This document shows, in pieces, positions 7,783-15,381 of a stretch of 26,997 bases of DNA. The translations under genes were made by a program, and so were the position numbers. The notes under the pieces are model-generated. The model was given only the letters and a program-made list of their open reading frames with translations. It searched no databases and was not told the DNA's origin. Position 1 is the stretch's first letter, and each line of letters begins with the position of its first letter. Origin of the DNA: REEB509 sp049314555 (GTDB lineage: Bacteria; Pseudomonadota; Alphaproteobacteria; Caulobacterales; Aquidulcibacteraceae). The stretch is from the NCBI GenBank assembly GCA_049314555.1, contig JBMOEW010000038.1:1-26997 (forward strand). Direction: 5' to 3'.

Positions 7783-9189
7783 CTAAAAGGACTGATTGAT
7801 CTGGATGTAGCTGAACAGCGTGTCGCCGGTGCGCGGTGCGTTTGGGGCTTCGCGCGCAAACCGGCCCAGGAACAGGGCAGAAGACCCAATTTCCAGGCTG
7901 AGGCTGTCTGGGCGGAGCTGGAAGCGGCCGCGAAACTCGACCGTGTGGTCAATGAAACGGCCGGACTGGCCCGTGGCGTCCTGCAGGCCAGCATCGATCC
8001 AGGCATCGCGGGCTTGCGCCAGGGACGCCGCCTTATAGGTGAACCGAAAGTCCATCTGGTTGTTCGGGCGGACTTCCAGCCGGGCACCGGGGGCGCTGAT
8101 GTTGGCGGTGGTTAGGGGGCCAAAGATGCCGGTGTTGCCCAGATCGCCGCGACGGCTGCCAAAGAGGCGTTCAAACTGGTTGTAGTTGGCGTCGGTGGGG
8201 TCTTGGTCGCCGCTGGCGAAGAAGTGGTGGATGGTGACGCGGGGTCGCAAGGGGGCATCGAAGGTGTAGCTGAGCGATGCTGCAAGAAAATGCGCATCGA
8301 CGTGCAGGTCGCGCGTGTCGCTTTGGGCGCTTGTGGCGCGGCGGGTGCCGGTGCGCAGGGCTGTTTCAATGTCAAAGTCGAACTGGCCCACTCGGGGGGC
8401 GCGGAAGAGGCGCACGCCCGGCTGGATGTAGTCGCGATTTGGGGTGGGGACACTTGCGGTGTCGCGCTCCTGCAGGCCATAGACATAGGCCTCTGCCCAG
8501 ACGTTTGGCACACGGGTGCCCAGTGCGTTGGCGGCGCGCGCGTGCAGGCCCCAGGCGCGGCGGCCCCATTGTTCTTCATCGCCGGAGAGGTCGTTGCGCT
8601 CCAGGGCGTTGCGGTCTGCCGGCGCGCGGGCAGTAGGGACAAACACAAGGGCGTGGAGTTCGCTGCCATTGGCGGTGGTGGCTTGCCAATAGGCACCGGT
8701 GTAGCTGGAAATCACGTTGGCCATTTCCACCCGCTCCAGCACGCGCCGGCTGCCAACGTCCAAGGTTTGACGGCCCAGCTTCAGGCGGTTGGTGGTGAAG
8801 CCTGGTGTGACAGGCAGTTCGATGGTGGCTTAGGCCTGCAGGACGTCCAGCGGGTTGACGATGGTGGTGGTGAGGGGGGTGCCGGAATCGTCGAGGTAGG
8901 CGCGGCTGTCTTGCAGTTCGAGGCCAAGGGTGATCGGGCCGGTATCGGCCTCTCCAAGGGCCAAGGTGCGGAACACCAAAATCTGATCGCCGCCGGTGCC
9001 ACGGGCGCGGAACTGGCCGCTCAGGGTTTCATAGCGGGCGCGGGTTTCGCCGCGGATCGAGAGCCAATCGGGGGCGCTGAGGACTTCTTCCAGCCGGAAA
9101 GGGCGTTCTGGCGGCGATGTTTGGGCTGCGGCGGTTGTGCTGAGCAGAAGCGCCACAACGCCGATGGGGCCGGTTCCTTGCCAACTCAT
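7783..9189 (-). pseudogene. alginate-export-like outer-membrane porin, interrupted by one in-frame TAA
   Basis: Two open stretches in the same frame form one protein of about 467 residues if the TAA at 8832-8830 is ignored. The first part (9189 to the stop) has a signal peptide, MSWQGTGPIGVVALLLSTTA ending in AAAQ, then a barrel start (LSIRGETRARYETLSGQFRA). It reads up to NPLDVLQA, then the stop, then ATIELPVTPGFTTNRLKLGR. In alginate-export-family porins as I recall them the text is LQAY, so a tyrosine codon (TAC or TAT) changed to TAA is the simplest explanation. The second part carries repeated amphipathic strands and ends in a phenylalanine (SYIQINQSF), as outer-membrane barrels do. No frameshift is seen, so the inactivation looks recent, or it is a sequencing error. 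The family is assigned from memory, and alginate is not proven as the substrate. Confidence 0.75.
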
Positions 9190-9283
9190 TGAGGCGTGCG
9201 CTCCAGGCCCTGCGGATGGCGCGGCTGATCCCATGCTTGGGCGGGAATCGCAAGCTTTCGCATCGAAGCTGTACTGGGCGGCG

Positions 9284-10279
9284 TCACGCCAGGATTGCGC
9301 CGGCCAAATGGTGGCCGGAGAGCCAAGCGCTTTCGACCCGCGGCCCGATCCGCCAATCGCCGCAGGCCCCCAGCTGGAGCTGGTCGTTCCAGGCGTAAGG
9401 CTGGGGGGCGGCCTGCTCGACCTGGGCGTAGCGCCAGCGATGCGCCTTGGCGAAACTTGGGGTACTTGGGGTGTCGAAAAGATCCGTCAGGGCCCTCTGC
9501 AGCAGGGGGGCAATTTCTTCTTCGGTCTTTTCCAGATTGGTCCTGGTCCAATCGCTGCGCGCATGGGCCACCCAGCACACGGAATTGGCAGTGCGGCCGG
9601 GCTTTGCGCTGTCGCAGGCAATCCACGCGAGGATTGGGTGATCTTCCAGCCGCAGCGCCGGGAACGGGGTTGGCGTTGGCTGGTCGAAGGCAAAGAGCCC
9701 GGCCCAACAGGGGGCGGCCCGGGCGGTTTGCGCTTCAAGGGCCATGTCTGGGGCATGGGGCAAGAGCAATGCGCCTGCTTGTTCGGCGGGCACAGCGACA
9801 ATCACGGCGCTGAAGGGGCCCTCGGTTTGGCCAGACTCCAGGGTGAGGGTCCAGGTCGGTCCGACGCGTTCGATGCCTGTTACCCGGCTGGAGAGGCGCA
9901 GCGAGAGGCCATGCGCCATCGCCTTTGGGACTGCGCTCATGCCGGGGGTGCCGATAAAGCGCGGTTCGGCCGTGGCAGTGGTGGTCTTGCCGTTTGCGAG
10001 GGTTGCGAGATCATCCGGCCACGGTGCAATCGGTGAGGGCGCGATTTTGGTGAGGTCTGTGAGGGCTGCTTGAAACGCTGCGTCTCGGGCGGTGAAAAAC
10101 TGCGCCCCGTGGTCGAACTGGTGGGTGCCGGTGGGCGTTTCGACGCGGCGCGTCGCCATACGGCCCCCTGGGGAACGCCCCTTGTCAAAGAGGACTACTA
10201 TTCCGCCGGCCGTCTGCAATCGACGCGCGCAGGCTAGGCCCGCGATACCAGCGCCGATGATGGCTATGGGGTTACTCAT
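9284..10279 (-). CDS. FAD/NAD(P)-dependent amine-oxidase/renalase-like oxidoreductase
   Basis: A 331-residue flavoprotein. The N-terminus IAIIGAGIAGLACARRL is a Rossmann dinucleotide-binding fold of the GxGxxG type. FDKGRSPGGRMATRR follows, the second FAD contact typical of amine-oxidase and renalase-like proteins, with the acidic residue ending strand 2. HQFDHGAQFFTARD is conserved in this subgroup. The C-terminal LGACGDWRIGPRVESAWLSG is the usual last FAD-binding segment. The physiological substrate is unknown. The ATG at 10279 was chosen because the Rossmann motif starts four residues later; upstream codons would give an unrelated 60-residue extension. The gene is divergent from the cobalamin operon, so the two promoters share about 110 bases. 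Confidence 0.87.
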   Translation of the reverse strand: MSNPIAIIGAGIAGLACARRLQTAGGIVVLFDKGRSPGGRMATRRVETPTGTHQFDHGAQFFTARDAAFQAALTDLTKIAPSPIAPWPDDLATLANGKTTTATAEPRFIGTPGMSAVPKAMAHGLSLRLSSRVTGIERVGPTWTLTLESGQTEGPFSAVIVAVPAEQAGALLLPHAPDMALEAQTARAAPCWAGLFAFDQPTPTPFPALRLEDHPILAWIACDSAKPGRTANSVCWVAHARSDWTRTNLEKTEEEIAPLLQRALTDLFDTPSTPSFAKAHRWRYAQVEQAAPQPYAWNDQLQLGACGDWRIGPRVESAWLSGHHLAGAILA

Positions 10280-10356
10280 GCGGGGTATACGGCCAAAACC
10301 AGGATCCAGATTAGCTTGTGGCTGATTTGGTATGCATCCGGCAAGGCGTCTTTGCC

Positions 10357-10384
10357 TTGCGTTGTTGGGGCGCGCGGCTATAAC
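10357..10384 (+). promoter_or_regulatory. candidate promoter of the cobalamin uptake operon
   Basis: TTGCGT (10357-10362) and TATAAC (10379-10384) are separated by 16 bases. The start would fall near 10391, exactly where the riboswitch closing stem begins. The -35 region overlaps the right arm of a 7-bp inverted repeat, GCAAGGC/GCCTTGC, of unknown meaning. Confidence 0.45.
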
Positions 10385-10390
10385 GACGAC

Positions 10391-10582
10391 AGGACGGTGC
10401 CTTGGCGCGAGCCAGGGTGAAAAGGGAACATGGTGAAGACGCGTTGCGTTTGACTCCATGGCTGTGCCTGCAACCGTAACCGGGGAGCATGTCCCTCTTG
10501 TGCGCCACTGGCGGGCCGATTTTGGTTCGCTGGGAAGGCCAGGGGCGTGTGGTGATCCGGGAGCCGGGAGACCTGCCGTCCG
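10391..10582 (+). promoter_or_regulatory. cobalamin (adenosylcobalamin-type) riboswitch
   Basis: All conserved blocks are present in order: GGTGCC near 10396; AAAAGGGAACATGGTGAA near 10422; CCTGCAACCGTAACCGGGG near 10470; GCCACTGG near 10503; GGGAAGGCCAGG near 10531; and the B12 box GAGCCGGGAGACCTGCC at 10561-10577. GGACGG at 10392-10397 pairs with CCGTCC at 10576-10581 to close the aptamer. Cobalamin binding is expected to lower expression of the downstream uptake genes. The 114 bases between the aptamer and btuB contain a tight AAGCGA-TG-TCGCTT hairpin but no clear terminator with a T-run, so the expression platform may control translation rather than transcription. Confidence 0.96.
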
Positions 10583-10696
10583 CGTCGCTCTGCTTGTCGG
10601 CCAGGGTCAGCCGGAGGCGCGGGGTTTTCCTCGAGAAGCGATGTCGCTTGCTCGCTGATACGGTTGGTCCGGATCGGCGTGATGGGAGATATCTGC

Positions 10697-12637
10697 ATGC
10701 TTCGTTCCGTTTCAATTGCTGCCCTCTTGTTGTTTTGTGGAGGGCAGGCGGTTGCGCAGTCCACGGATCAACGGGCTTTACAGGACAACCCAGACATCAT
10801 CGTCACCGCCACCCGTGCGCCAGTTGCGCGTGCAGAGGTTGGCAGTTCGGTCACCGTGATCACCGCTGAAGATCTGCAACGGCGGCAAGCTGTTTCAGTG
10901 GTGGATGTGCTGCGGGACGTCGCGGGGGTGACGTTCAACCGAAACGGGGGAATTGGCACCGTCAGTTCGGTGCGGATTCGTGGCGCTGAATCCGATCAAA
11001 CCGTGGTTTTGATCGACGGTGTGAAGCTTAACGACCCCTCATCGCCGGGCGGTGGCTTCAACTTCGCCAACCTCTTGGTGGGCAATCTGGAGCGCATCGA
11101 AGTGCTGCGCGGGCCGCAATCGACCTTGTATGGCAGCCAAGCCATTGGCGGCGTTGTCAATCTAATCACGCGGAGTGGGGCGGGGCCGCTGCAGTTTGCT
11201 CTGGATGCGGAGATTGGCGAGCTCGAAGCCCGGCAGCTCCGGGGTAATCTTTCGGGGGGTACGGAGCGTTACAGCTATGCTCTGGCGGCGGGCAGGTTTG
11301 AGAGCGACAGCATCAGTGCGTTTGATGAGCGCCTTGGCGGGCGGGAGCGCGATGGCTACGAGAACTCTGCCGTCAACGGACGGTTCACGTTTGCGATTAC
11401 GCCGTCGCTTGAGGCAGATGTGCGGGGTTGGTGGTCTTCGAGCGAAGTGGGGGTTGATGGCTTTGCGCCGCCGACGTTCGCTTTGACCGATGTGGGCGAG
11501 TTTTCGGAAACGGAAGAGCAGGTTGGCTATTTGGGGTTGCACTGGCGGTTGTTGGATGGGCGCTTAAGCAACCGGATCGCGGTGACACGCTCGCAGATCG
11601 AGCGCAGCAGTCTCAATCCGCAGTTGGCAGTTGCCACGACCTTCGAGGCTGAAGGCACGAACGAGCGGGTGGAGCTGCAGTCGACGTTCGATGTGACGCA
11701 GCGGCTGCAGCTGATCGGCGGTTTTGAGCGCGAGGACGCTCAGTTGCGTACGCGCAGCCCATCGGTGGCGGTGCCAAATCCAACGCCTGTGTCGAGTTCA
11801 GCCGTGCTGGAAGCGGTCTATCTGCAGGCACAAGTGCGGCCTACGGACGGATTGACAGCAACGCTTGGTGTGCGCCGTACGGACGATGATCGGTTTGGCG
11901 AAGCGATTTCGTTGCGAGCCACGGTTGCCTATACGCCCAACGACGGGGCTACCGTGCTGCGCGCGTCTTTGGGTGATGGCTTCAAGGCGCCAACGCCGTT
12001 CCAACTGTTTTCGGACTTTGGCAACATTCGGCTTGCGGCGGAGGAGTCCTTTGCCTGGGACGCGGGCGTTGAGCAAAACTGGCTTAACGGTCGGGTGCGG
12101 ACCGGTCTCACGTACTTCCGGCGCGACACGAAAAACCAGATCGACTTTGTGTCTTGCTTTGGCAGCTCCAATCCGATTTGCGTGGGGCGGCCGTTTGGCA
12201 CCTTCGACAATGTGGCCAAGACGTTTGCAGACGGAGTGGAGGCCAGCCTTGCCTGGCAGCCTACGGATAATTGGCAGATTGACGCGAGCTACACCACACT
12301 CGATGCGCGAAATCGGGTGGCGGGAAGCGCCAACTTCGGACGGGTGTTGCCGCGTCGTGCAGATCAAACCGCGACGCTTTCCGTGCAGTATGCGTTCGAT
12401 GGGGGGCATGACCTGGGCGCATCGGTGGCGCAGGTGGGCGACAGTTTCGACAATGCGTCCAACTCTGTGCGGCTTGAGGGCTACACCTTGGTATCGGTGC
12501 GGGGATCGGTGCAGCTGCGGGAAGGGCTTTTCTTGTACGGACGGGTGGAGAACGCCACAGACGAGGCCTACCAGACGACGTTCCGCTATGGATCGCCGCC
12601 GCGGCAGGCGTTTTTCGGCGTGCGGGCCAACTTCTGA
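10697..12637 (+). CDS. btuB: TonB-dependent vitamin B12 outer-membrane receptor BtuB
   Basis: A 646-residue outer-membrane transporter. A signal peptide (MLRSVSIAALLLFCGGQAVA) is followed by the TonB-box region DIIVTATRAPVARAEVGSS. The plug domain contains VSSVRIRGAESDQTVVLIDG and IEVLRGPQSTLYGSQAIGGV, the latter very close to the BtuB plug signature. A 22-strand barrel follows and ends in the terminal phenylalanine of GVRANF. The ATG at 10697 has GGGAGAT six bases upstream and gives a normal signal peptide; the frame is open to a GTG at 10664. Cobalamin specificity rests mainly on the riboswitch and the downstream ABC genes. The next gene's ATG overlaps this stop codon by one base. Confidence 0.95.
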   Translation: MLRSVSIAALLLFCGGQAVAQSTDQRALQDNPDIIVTATRAPVARAEVGSSVTVITAEDLQRRQAVSVVDVLRDVAGVTFNRNGGIGTVSSVRIRGAESDQTVVLIDGVKLNDPSSPGGGFNFANLLVGNLERIEVLRGPQSTLYGSQAIGGVVNLITRSGAGPLQFALDAEIGELEARQLRGNLSGGTERYSYALAAGRFESDSISAFDERLGGRERDGYENSAVNGRFTFAITPSLEADVRGWWSSSEVGVDGFAPPTFALTDVGEFSETEEQVGYLGLHWRLLDGRLSNRIAVTRSQIERSSLNPQLAVATTFEAEGTNERVELQSTFDVTQRLQLIGGFEREDAQLRTRSPSVAVPNPTPVSSSAVLEAVYLQAQVRPTDGLTATLGVRRTDDDRFGEAISLRATVAYTPNDGATVLRASLGDGFKAPTPFQLFSDFGNIRLAAEESFAWDAGVEQNWLNGRVRTGLTYFRRDTKNQIDFVSCFGSSNPICVGRPFGTFDNVAKTFADGVEASLAWQPTDNWQIDASYTTLDARNRVAGSANFGRVLPRRADQTATLSVQYAFDGGHDLGASVAQVGDSFDNASNSVRLEGYTLVSVRGSVQLREGLFLYGRVENATDEAYQTTFRYGSPPRQAFFGVRANF

Positions 12638-13485
12638 TGGTGGCGTGGCGGTGCGTTGTTCTTGCCGCGGTTGCGGCGGTCGGGTGTGCGCCCGCGCTTC
12701 AGCCGCAAGAGCGCGCGCCGCCCGCCCTGCCACAGCGGATTGTGAGTTTGGACTACTGCGCCGATCAGTTCGTGTTGAAGTTGGCTGATCGCAGCCAAAT
12801 CGCCGCGGTTTCGACCGACGCGGATCGGGAGTTCTCTTACATGCGAGCGTCTGTGGGGGAGATCCCGCAGGTGCGGGGGCGTACGGAGGATGTGTTGGCC
12901 TTGGGGCCTGATCTGGTGGTGCGGTCTTATGGGGGTGGGCCAGGCGCGGTCGGGTTGTTGGAACGGGCCGGGGTTCCGGTGGCGCAGCTTGGTTATGCCG
13001 AAGACTTCGACGGTGTGCGTGACACGATCCGCGCCATGGCCCTGGCCGTTGGGCACCCGGCGCGGGGCGACGCGCTGGTGGCGGAAATGGACACCCGCTT
13101 GGCAGCCGTTGCCGGTCCGCAGGCGGGGCTCAATGCGCTTTATGTGACGCCCGCGGGGTATACTTCCGGATCTGGATCATTGGTGGATGCGATGATCAGA
13201 GCCGCGGGGCTTGAGAATTTTGAGCAACGGGCTGGCTGGCATCCGATACCGCTGGAGCGGTTGGCCCGCGAGCAGCCCGATGTGATCGCAGCGGGCTTTT
13301 ATAATCAGCGTACAAATCAACAGGATATCTGGTCTGCTTCGCGCCATCCCCTGGTGCGGGCCCAGATTGAGGGGCGACCGGTGGCGGCGCTGGATGGCGC
13401 GTTGGTATCTTGCGGGGGGTGGTATTTGGTGGAGGCGGTGGAGCGCCTTGGGCAAACCGCGCGCAGTCTTGATGTGTCGCCATGA
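12637..13485 (+). CDS. btuF: cobalamin ABC transporter substrate-binding protein (BtuF-like)
   Basis: A 282-residue periplasmic binding protein of the helical-backbone class used for B12, haem and siderophores. The mature domain begins ALPQRIVSLDYCADQFVLKL, the typical first strand and helix. A later conserved part is PDVIAAGFYNQRTNQQ near the second lobe. The N-terminus MVAWRCVVLAAVAAVGCAPA is hydrophobic with a cysteine at residue 17. This resembles a lipoprotein signal but lacks the usual leucine or valine at -3, so membrane anchoring is uncertain. Translation is probably coupled: the ATG overlaps the btuB stop, and the btuC ATG overlaps this gene's stop by four bases. The B12 assignment is inferred from the riboswitch and operon. 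Confidence 0.88.
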   Translation: MVAWRCVVLAAVAAVGCAPALQPQERAPPALPQRIVSLDYCADQFVLKLADRSQIAAVSTDADREFSYMRASVGEIPQVRGRTEDVLALGPDLVVRSYGGGPGAVGLLERAGVPVAQLGYAEDFDGVRDTIRAMALAVGHPARGDALVAEMDTRLAAVAGPQAGLNALYVTPAGYTSGSGSLVDAMIRAAGLENFEQRAGWHPIPLERLAREQPDVIAAGFYNQRTNQQDIWSASRHPLVRAQIEGRPVAALDGALVSCGGWYLVEAVERLGQTARSLDVSP

Positions 13486-14471
13486 AAGATGCTGGCCTGA
13501 ACAGCGGCTTGGCCGGCCTTGCGGCGCTGGCGATGTTTATCGCTTTGTTGGTTGGCTCGACGCCGATGTTGCCGGTTTTGGCGTTGCATGCGTTGCTGGG
13601 TCAGGGCGATGCGGCGACGCTTTTGATCGTGTGGGAAATTCGGTTGCCGCGGGCGATCGCTGCGTTTTTGGTCGGCGGCGCGCTTGGGCTTTCGGGCGCG
13701 GCGCTGCAGGGGTTGTTGCGCAATCCCCTGGCCGATCCTGGCGTTTTGGGGGTGTCCGCCACGGCTGCCCTTGCGGCCACGGTGACGCTCTATTTTGGGG
13801 TTGCGCAAGCGTTTATTTGGGCGATGCCGATCGCTGCTGTGGCCGGAGCAATGGCAGCGACGGGCCTGCTGGCGGTGACATCGATCCGTATGCGGTCTGT
13901 TGTGACATTGATCTTGATCGGTGTTGGTTTATCCAGCCTTGCAGGCGCGCTGATGGCGCTGATGATGAACTTTGCGCCGAACCCGTTTTCGTTATCGGAC
14001 ATGGTCAATTGGATGCTGGGGACGGTGGCGAACCGCAGCCTTGTGGACATTGCGTTTGCGCTGCCGTTTTTGATCGTGGGGGCTGGATTGCTTTTGTTCG
14101 GCGCGCGGGGGCTTTCGGCGCTAACGCTCGGGGAAGAGGCGGCGCACGGAATCGGGCTTGATCTGGCGCGGGCACGACTGGGTGTTGTGGTGGGAACCGG
14201 CCTTGTCACCGGTGGCGCAGTGAGCCTTGCGGGGGCGATTGGGTTTGTGGGGCTTGTGGCGCCGCATGTGGTACGCTCGTTGGTGGGCCACGATCCGGGG
14301 CGGACCCTTGTACCGGCTGCCCTGCTGGGGGGGCTGATCCTTGTGGTGGCGGACATCCTGGTACGGATTATCGCTACCGATTCAGAGTTGAAGCTTGGGG
14401 TCGTGGCAGCCTTAATCGGTGCACCCGCGTTTATCTGGATTGCGGCGCAAAGGCGAGGCGCGGATGGATGA
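13482..14471 (+). CDS. btuC: cobalamin ABC transporter permease (FecCD family)
   Basis: A 329-residue inner-membrane permease with about ten hydrophobic helices. The FecCD signature is clear: RLPRAIAAFLVGGALGLSGA, followed by ALQGLLRNPLADPGVLGVS. Near the C-terminus is the coupling-helix region SLAGAIGFVGLVAPHVVRSL, then VGHDPGRTLVPAALLGGLIL, as in BtuC and FhuB-type permeases. It would form a homodimer with two copies of the downstream ATPase. The ATG overlaps the btuF stop in an ATGA, and the btuD start lies inside its last codons, so the operon is tightly coupled. Confidence 0.95.
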   Translation: MKDAGLNSGLAGLAALAMFIALLVGSTPMLPVLALHALLGQGDAATLLIVWEIRLPRAIAAFLVGGALGLSGAALQGLLRNPLADPGVLGVSATAALAATVTLYFGVAQAFIWAMPIAAVAGAMAATGLLAVTSIRMRSVVTLILIGVGLSSLAGALMALMMNFAPNPFSLSDMVNWMLGTVANRSLVDIAFALPFLIVGAGLLLFGARGLSALTLGEEAAHGIGLDLARARLGVVVGTGLVTGGAVSLAGAIGFVGLVAPHVVRSLVGHDPGRTLVPAALLGGLILVVADILVRIIATDSELKLGVVAALIGAPAFIWIAAQRRGADG

Positions 14472-15228
14472 GCTGAGCTTTACCGATGTTGAGGTGCGCC
14501 TTGGCAGGCGCACGGTGTTGCGGGACGTGTCGCTGCAGGTGCCGGCCGGCGCGTTGGTGGCGCTGGTGGGGGCCAATGGCGCGGGAAAGACCAGTTTGCT
14601 GCGCGCCGGCATTGGGCTTTGCGCGCCGGTTGTGGGTGAGGTGCGGCTCGCTGGCGGTGATCCACGGGCGCTAACGGCGCAGGCGCGGGCGCGGGCGGTG
14701 GCATATCTGCCCCAGTCTCGCCCACTCGCCTGGCCGCTGAAGGTTCATGACGTGGTGGCGCTGGGGCGATTTGGGTATGGTGTGGGCCTTGGGCGGCTCA
14801 GGTCCCTCGATCTGGAGGCGATTGCGCGCGCGGTGACGGCGTGCGACCTGGATTCGTTCGTTGATCGGCGTACGGATGAACTTTCCGGCGGCGAGTTGGC
14901 GCGGGTGCATGTGGCGCGGGCGCTGGCGGCTGAGGTGCCGCTGATTTTGGCCGACGAGCCGATTGCTGCGCTTGACCCGTTGCACGCGGTTCAGGTGATG
15001 GGGGCGTTGCGGGCGTTCACGCAGGCGGGCGGGGCAGCCCTTGTGACGCTGCACGATTTGTCGCTGGCCGCGCGCTTCAGCGACCGGGTGTTGATGCTCA
15101 AGGAGGGGCGGCTTTTGGCGAGCGGCCCGCCGCTTGCGGTGTTGACGCCGCAAACGATTGCCGATGCCTTCGGCGTGCGGGCGAAGGTGAGCGCGCAGGG
15201 CGGGATCACCGTGATCGGGCCGGTTTGA
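14464..15228 (+). CDS. btuD: cobalamin ABC transporter ATP-binding protein
   Basis: A 254-residue ATPase of the FepC/BtuD group. Walker A is GANGAGKTS (near residues 37-45), the signature is LSGGELARVHVARAL, Walker B is LILADEPIAAL, and the switch histidine is in LVTLHDLSLAARF. The ATG at 14464 was chosen because the preceding open part is the end of btuC, which it overlaps by eight bases. It closes the btuBFCD transcription unit controlled by the riboswitch. No cob or cbi biosynthesis genes are seen, so the operon supports uptake rather than de novo synthesis. Confidence 0.93.
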   Translation: MDELSFTDVEVRLGRRTVLRDVSLQVPAGALVALVGANGAGKTSLLRAGIGLCAPVVGEVRLAGGDPRALTAQARARAVAYLPQSRPLAWPLKVHDVVALGRFGYGVGLGRLRSLDLEAIARAVTACDLDSFVDRRTDELSGGELARVHVARALAAEVPLILADEPIAALDPLHAVQVMGALRAFTQAGGAALVTLHDLSLAARFSDRVLMLKEGRLLASGPPLAVLTPQTIADAFGVRAKVSAQGGITVIGPV

Positions 15229-15381
15229 GGTTGATGGGTGAGCGGCCAATTTCATTGGCAATTGGTCATGCGACTTAAGTCTTAGTGCCCTTGAGCGCGA
15301 AACGTTGTAATGCTTTTTTAGAAATCGCTCCGGCAATAGGTGCGAGGCCGCGTTGCGGCGCGATTTAGCATGGAGAGTCCT

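Noticed and set aside
11798..12733. 311-codon minus-strand frame antisense to btuB
   Set aside because: Arginine- and proline-rich shadow of the TonB receptor; no motif.
15245..15259. GCCAAT-TTC-ATTGGC hairpin after btuD as a terminator
   Set aside because: The stem is only six base pairs, AT-containing, and lacks a T-run.
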